This document shows, piece by piece, positions 61,446 through 64,000 of a DNA stretch of 64,000 bases (position 1 is the first letter of the stretch; the number at the start of each line of letters is the position of its first letter). The translations under genes and the position numbers were made by a program. Under the pieces are notes generated by a model. It did not search any database. It was given only the letters and a program-made list of their open reading frames with translations, and had not been told where the DNA came from. Source of the stretch: Embleya scabrispora (lineage in GTDB: Bacteria > Actinomycetota > Actinomycetes > Streptomycetales > Streptomycetaceae); NCBI RefSeq assembly GCF_002024165.1, contig NZ_MWQN01000001.1:3513365-3577364 (forward strand), written 5' to 3'.

Positions 61446-62237
61446 GTGTACCGGTTCCTGCTCCAGCCGCGCTGGCTGGTCTTCCATGTGATCGTGCTCG
61501 TCGCGGTCCCGGTGTGCGCGGCGCTGGGATTGTGGCAGTTCCACCGCTACGGCGAACACAAGCGGAGCGGGGACGGCGGCGAGCAGGTGTCGGCGGCGCC
61601 CGCGGTGCCGCTCGCCGAACTGCTGCCGCCGGGCGCCAGGGTCGAGGGCGGCGATCGCGGCCGCTCGGTCACGGTGACCGGGAGCTATGACCCGGCGCAC
61701 CAACTGGTGGTGCCGGGGCGGCGCCACGACGGGCGTACCGGGTCGTACGTGGTCACCCCGCTCCTTGTGGCCGGCGCACCCGCGGTGGTGGTCAACCGGG
61801 GCTGGGTCGAGGGCGCGACCGCGCCCGTCCCGCCCGCCGGCACCGTCACCGTCACCGGTCGACTGGAGTGGTCGGAGGCCGAGCACACCTCCGACGTCGA
61901 TCGGGCCACGAACCTGGGGCCCGGTCAGCTGTCCATGATCAGCACGCCCGAGCTGGTCAACGTGCTGCCCTATCCGCTCACCGACGGCTTCGTCGCGCTG
62001 ACCGCGCAGACCCCGGCCGCCGACTCGGCCGCGCTGGTGCCGATGCCGCCGGCGAAGGCGTCCGAGGGTGGCGGCATCTCGGGGCGGGCGTGGCAGAACC
62101 TCGGATACACCGCGCAGTGGTTCGTGTTCGCCGGTGCCGCGGTGTTCGTGTGGTGGCGCGTGGTGCGCCGGGAAGCGGACGAGCGCGCCGAGGAGCAGGA
62201 GGCGAAGCTGCTCGCGGAGCTGGGCGTCGAGACCTGA
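61446..62237 (+). CDS. SURF1 family protein
   Basis: 263 residues from GTG 61446 with a GGGGG site directly before it. Two membrane helices (about 10-30 and 225-245) with the intermembrane-type domain between; LGLWQFHRYGEHK after helix 1, VNRGWVEG in the middle and AWQNLGYTAQWFVFAGAAVF before helix 2 are family marks. SURF1 helps assemble heme a in cytochrome c oxidase. Confidence 0.9.
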   Translation: MYRFLLQPRWLVFHVIVLVAVPVCAALGLWQFHRYGEHKRSGDGGEQVSAAPAVPLAELLPPGARVEGGDRGRSVTVTGSYDPAHQLVVPGRRHDGRTGSYVVTPLLVAGAPAVVVNRGWVEGATAPVPPAGTVTVTGRLEWSEAEHTSDVDRATNLGPGQLSMISTPELVNVLPYPLTDGFVALTAQTPAADSAALVPMPPAKASEGGGISGRAWQNLGYTAQWFVFAGAAVFVWWRVVRREADERAEEQEAKLLAELGVET

Positions 62238-62497
62238 GCGCCGGGCGCGGCACGAGCCCGGCCCGAGCGACCGAGGCCCAGCGAGCCGAGCCCGGGTGAC
62301 CGGGGCGAGGCCGGAAGTGGGCGAGCCGAGCCGCCGGAGGTGCTGCGGAGCCCCGGCGAGCGGGTGAGCCGGAGCACGCCGAGCAGCCGGGCCCGCGAGG
62401 CTCCGGGGCCTCACCGGACGCCGGGCCTTCGCCGGTGGACAGACCCGGCGCCCGGCCGCGCCGCACCGAGCCGAGTCCCGGCCCGACCGCAAGACCG
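62238..62497. other. GC-rich intergenic stretch
   Basis: About 260 bases between convergent SURF1 and S9 genes, rich in CCGAG/GAGCC repeats (for example GAGCCGAGC). Open frames show no family match. Confidence 0.5.
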
Positions 62498-62530
62498 CGC
62501 GGGCGGGCCGAACCGGTCGGCCCGCCCGCG
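62498..62530. terminator. Bidirectional hairpin between SURF1 and the S9 peptidase
   Basis: Fourteen-base perfect arms (62498-62511 and 62517-62530) around a five-base loop, placed six bases after the S9 gene stop, suiting termination in both directions. Confidence 0.7.
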
Positions 62531-62535
62531 GCGAC

Positions 62536-64000
62536 CTACGCGGGGTTGCGCACCGGCAGGCCGATGACCCCGTCGACGAAGGCGAACTCCTGGCGCATCT
62601 GCCGGATTCGCTCCTCGACGACCAGCGAGCCGTGCCCCGCGTCGTAGCGGTAGACCTCGTGCGGCTTGCCCAACTGTTCCAGCCGCTCGACGTAGTTCTC
62701 GATCTGCTTGATCGGGCAGCGCGGGTCGTTCTCGCCGGCGCTGATGTACACCGGCACCCGGACCTGCTCGACGTAGGTCAGCGGCGAGGAGGCGGCCCAG
62801 CGCTCCGGGACCTCCTCGGGAGTGCCGCCGAGCAGCGTGCGGTCCATCGCCTTCAGCACGTCCATCTCGTCGTGGTAGGCGGTGACGTAGTCCGCCACCG
62901 GCACCGCGGCCAGGCCCAGGGCCCACGCCTCGGGCTGCACGCCCAGGCCGAGCAGGGTCAGGTAGCCGCCCCACGAGCCGCCGGAGAGCACGATGCGCTC
63001 CGGGTCGGCCAGGCCCGACTCGACCGCCCACGCGCGGACCGCGCCGATGTCCTCCAACTCGATCAGGCCGATCCGCACCCGCAGCGCGTCGGTCCAGTCC
63101 TTGCCGTAGCCGGTCGAGCCCCGGTAGTTGACCCGGACCACCGCGAAGCCGTGGTCGACCCAGGCCGCGACGTCGGCGGCGAAGTGGTCGCCGTCGTGCG
63201 CGGTGGGCCCGCCGTGGATGTTGAACACGGTCGGGAACGGCCCCTCGCCCGCCGGCTTGGACACCAGCGCGTGCACCCGGCCGCCGGGGCCCTCGACCCA
63301 CGCGTCGGTGACCGGGACCGACCCGGGCGGGCGTTCGCCGGGCGGGGTGAGCAGCACGCCGCCCGCGGTCGAGCGCAATTCGGCGGGGGTCGAGCCGCTG
63401 GACCAGTGGTACTCGACGCTGCCGTCGGGCCGCGCGCCGGAGCCGCCGATGGTGCCGGGCGGGGTGTCGATCCGGGCGAGTTCGCCGCTCTCGAGGTCGT
63501 AGCGGTACAACTCGGAACGCCCGTGCTGCTCATGGTCGATCAGCAGCGCGCGGCCGTCGGGATACCAGTCGCCGGACACCTCGCCGGGCAGCCCGAGGTC
63601 GAGTTCGGTCTCGGTGCCGGACAGCGGCTCCCACAGCAGCAACTCGTCCCGGCCGCGCCGCTGGTGCACGACCAGCAGGCGCTGGTCGCCGGCGACGGGG
63701 GAGAAACCCATCGAGGACAGGTCGGAGTCCGGCCGGCCCCCCTCCGGGCCGTCGTGCAGGTCGGCCACCGGCGTGCCGTCCAGGCGCAGGACGCGCAGCG
63801 ACGAGCGCATCGCGTCGCCGTGCTCGTTGTGGGCGATGACCAGGTGCGTGCCGTCCTCGGACAGCCCCGACAACCAGGCCGACTCGGCGTGCCGGTACAC
63901 GGTCACCGGCTCGGCGCCGGGGCTCACGACGTGGATCGAGGAGCCCTCGTCGTCGCTCATCCGGCCGACCACCACGGTGCCGTCCATGGCGAGGCCGAGC
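62536..64000 (-). CDS. S9-family prolyl oligopeptidase-like peptidase (5' end beyond the window)
   Basis: Open from base 64000; the last 483 residues are seen. Beta-propeller-like repeats (SGDWYPDGRALLIDHE and similar) occupy the N-terminal part, then an alpha/beta-hydrolase domain with the Ser in GGSWGGYL, Asp in GENDPRCP and His in DAGHGSLV. An ATG at 63987 exists but the frame continues upstream, so I treat it as partial. No signal sequence can be judged. Cleaves short peptides, often after proline. Confidence 0.93.
   Translation of the reverse strand, partial: LGLAMDGTVVVGRMSDDEGSSIHVVSPGAEPVTVYRHAESAWLSGLSEDGTHLVIAHNEHGDAMRSSLRVLRLDGTPVADLHDGPEGGRPDSDLSSMGFSPVAGDQRLLVVHQRRGRDELLLWEPLSGTETELDLGLPGEVSGDWYPDGRALLIDHEQHGRSELYRYDLESGELARIDTPPGTIGGSGARPDGSVEYHWSSGSTPAELRSTAGGVLLTPPGERPPGSVPVTDAWVEGPGGRVHALVSKPAGEGPFPTVFNIHGGPTAHDGDHFAADVAAWVDHGFAVVRVNYRGSTGYGKDWTDALRVRIGLIELEDIGAVRAWAVESGLADPERIVLSGGSWGGYLTLLGLGVQPEAWALGLAAVPVADYVTAYHDEMDVLKAMDRTLLGGTPEEVPERWAASSPLTYVEQVRVPVYISAGENDPRCPIKQIENYVERLEQLGKPHEVYRYDAGHGSLVVEERIRQMRQEFAFVDGVIGLPVRNPA

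Overview
The window is a very GC-rich actinomycete chromosome segment, most likely from the Streptomycetaceae. The basis is the GC bias, frequent GTG starts, families such as the TadA-associated protein, SARP, SigE-family sigma factor, DUF5063 and DUF397, and the order 4.5S RNA - dnaX - ybaB - recR - DUF5063 - lysC - asd. Species cannot be fixed from sequence alone.

Layout. 1-15.3 kb: start of upp (minus strand), a conserved small protein, the tadA pair, tRNA-Ser(CGA), a LytR_C membrane protein, a HerA-like ATPase facing a MoxR-type AAA / VWA-metallopeptidase pair, a hydrolase with a divergent XRE regulator, a PEP-mutase-like enzyme, a secreted protein, a SARP fused to an ABATE/CGNR module, and a two-component system. 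15.4-23.5 kb: two secreted metallopeptidases (M28, M1), a minus-strand ABC transporter plus two-component operon, and a DUF1772 membrane protein.

23.9-31.7 kb, the most interesting region: a Crp/Fnr regulator, a perfectly placed CRP-like palindrome, then a tight run of five genes: class III nucleotide-cyclase-like protein, STAND/NLR-like NTPase with helical repeats, SPFH-like protein, Pycsar-type 2-TM effector and a membrane M48 peptidase with a proline-rich repeat. The cyclase carries at its C-terminus, and the NTPase near its N-terminus, almost the same 24-residue Gly/Val-rich motif (21 of 24 identical). That is the arrangement of bacterial amyloid signalling (BASS) effector/NLR pairs. I read the operon as a candidate composite Pycsar/NLR immune system.

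31.7-52.6 kb: three tandem islands stacked on the 3' half of tRNA-Ser(GGA) (minus strand, 52586-52673), marked by four copies of the tRNA 3' half that grow more degraded with distance, each next to its own terminator-like hairpin. No integrase is visible. Cargo is defence-like: DUF4365 protein; an EVE-SRA-like-Shedu fusion, a putative nuclease two-gene module, a RAMA-like protein and a dead IS5-family transposase; a complete type I restriction system (hsdM, hsdS, hsdR) with a SprT-like peptidase and a RloA/RloB (AbiL-like) pair.

52.7-64 kb: housekeeping: 4.5S RNA, dnaX, ybaB, recR, DUF5063, lysC-asd, a SigE-family sigma factor with a membrane partner, SURF1 and an S9 peptidase that runs off the edge. 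dnaX, lysC, a LytR_C gene and a DUF397 remnant each show a frame break at or near a homopolymer or short repeat, so some breaks may be sequence errors rather than biology.
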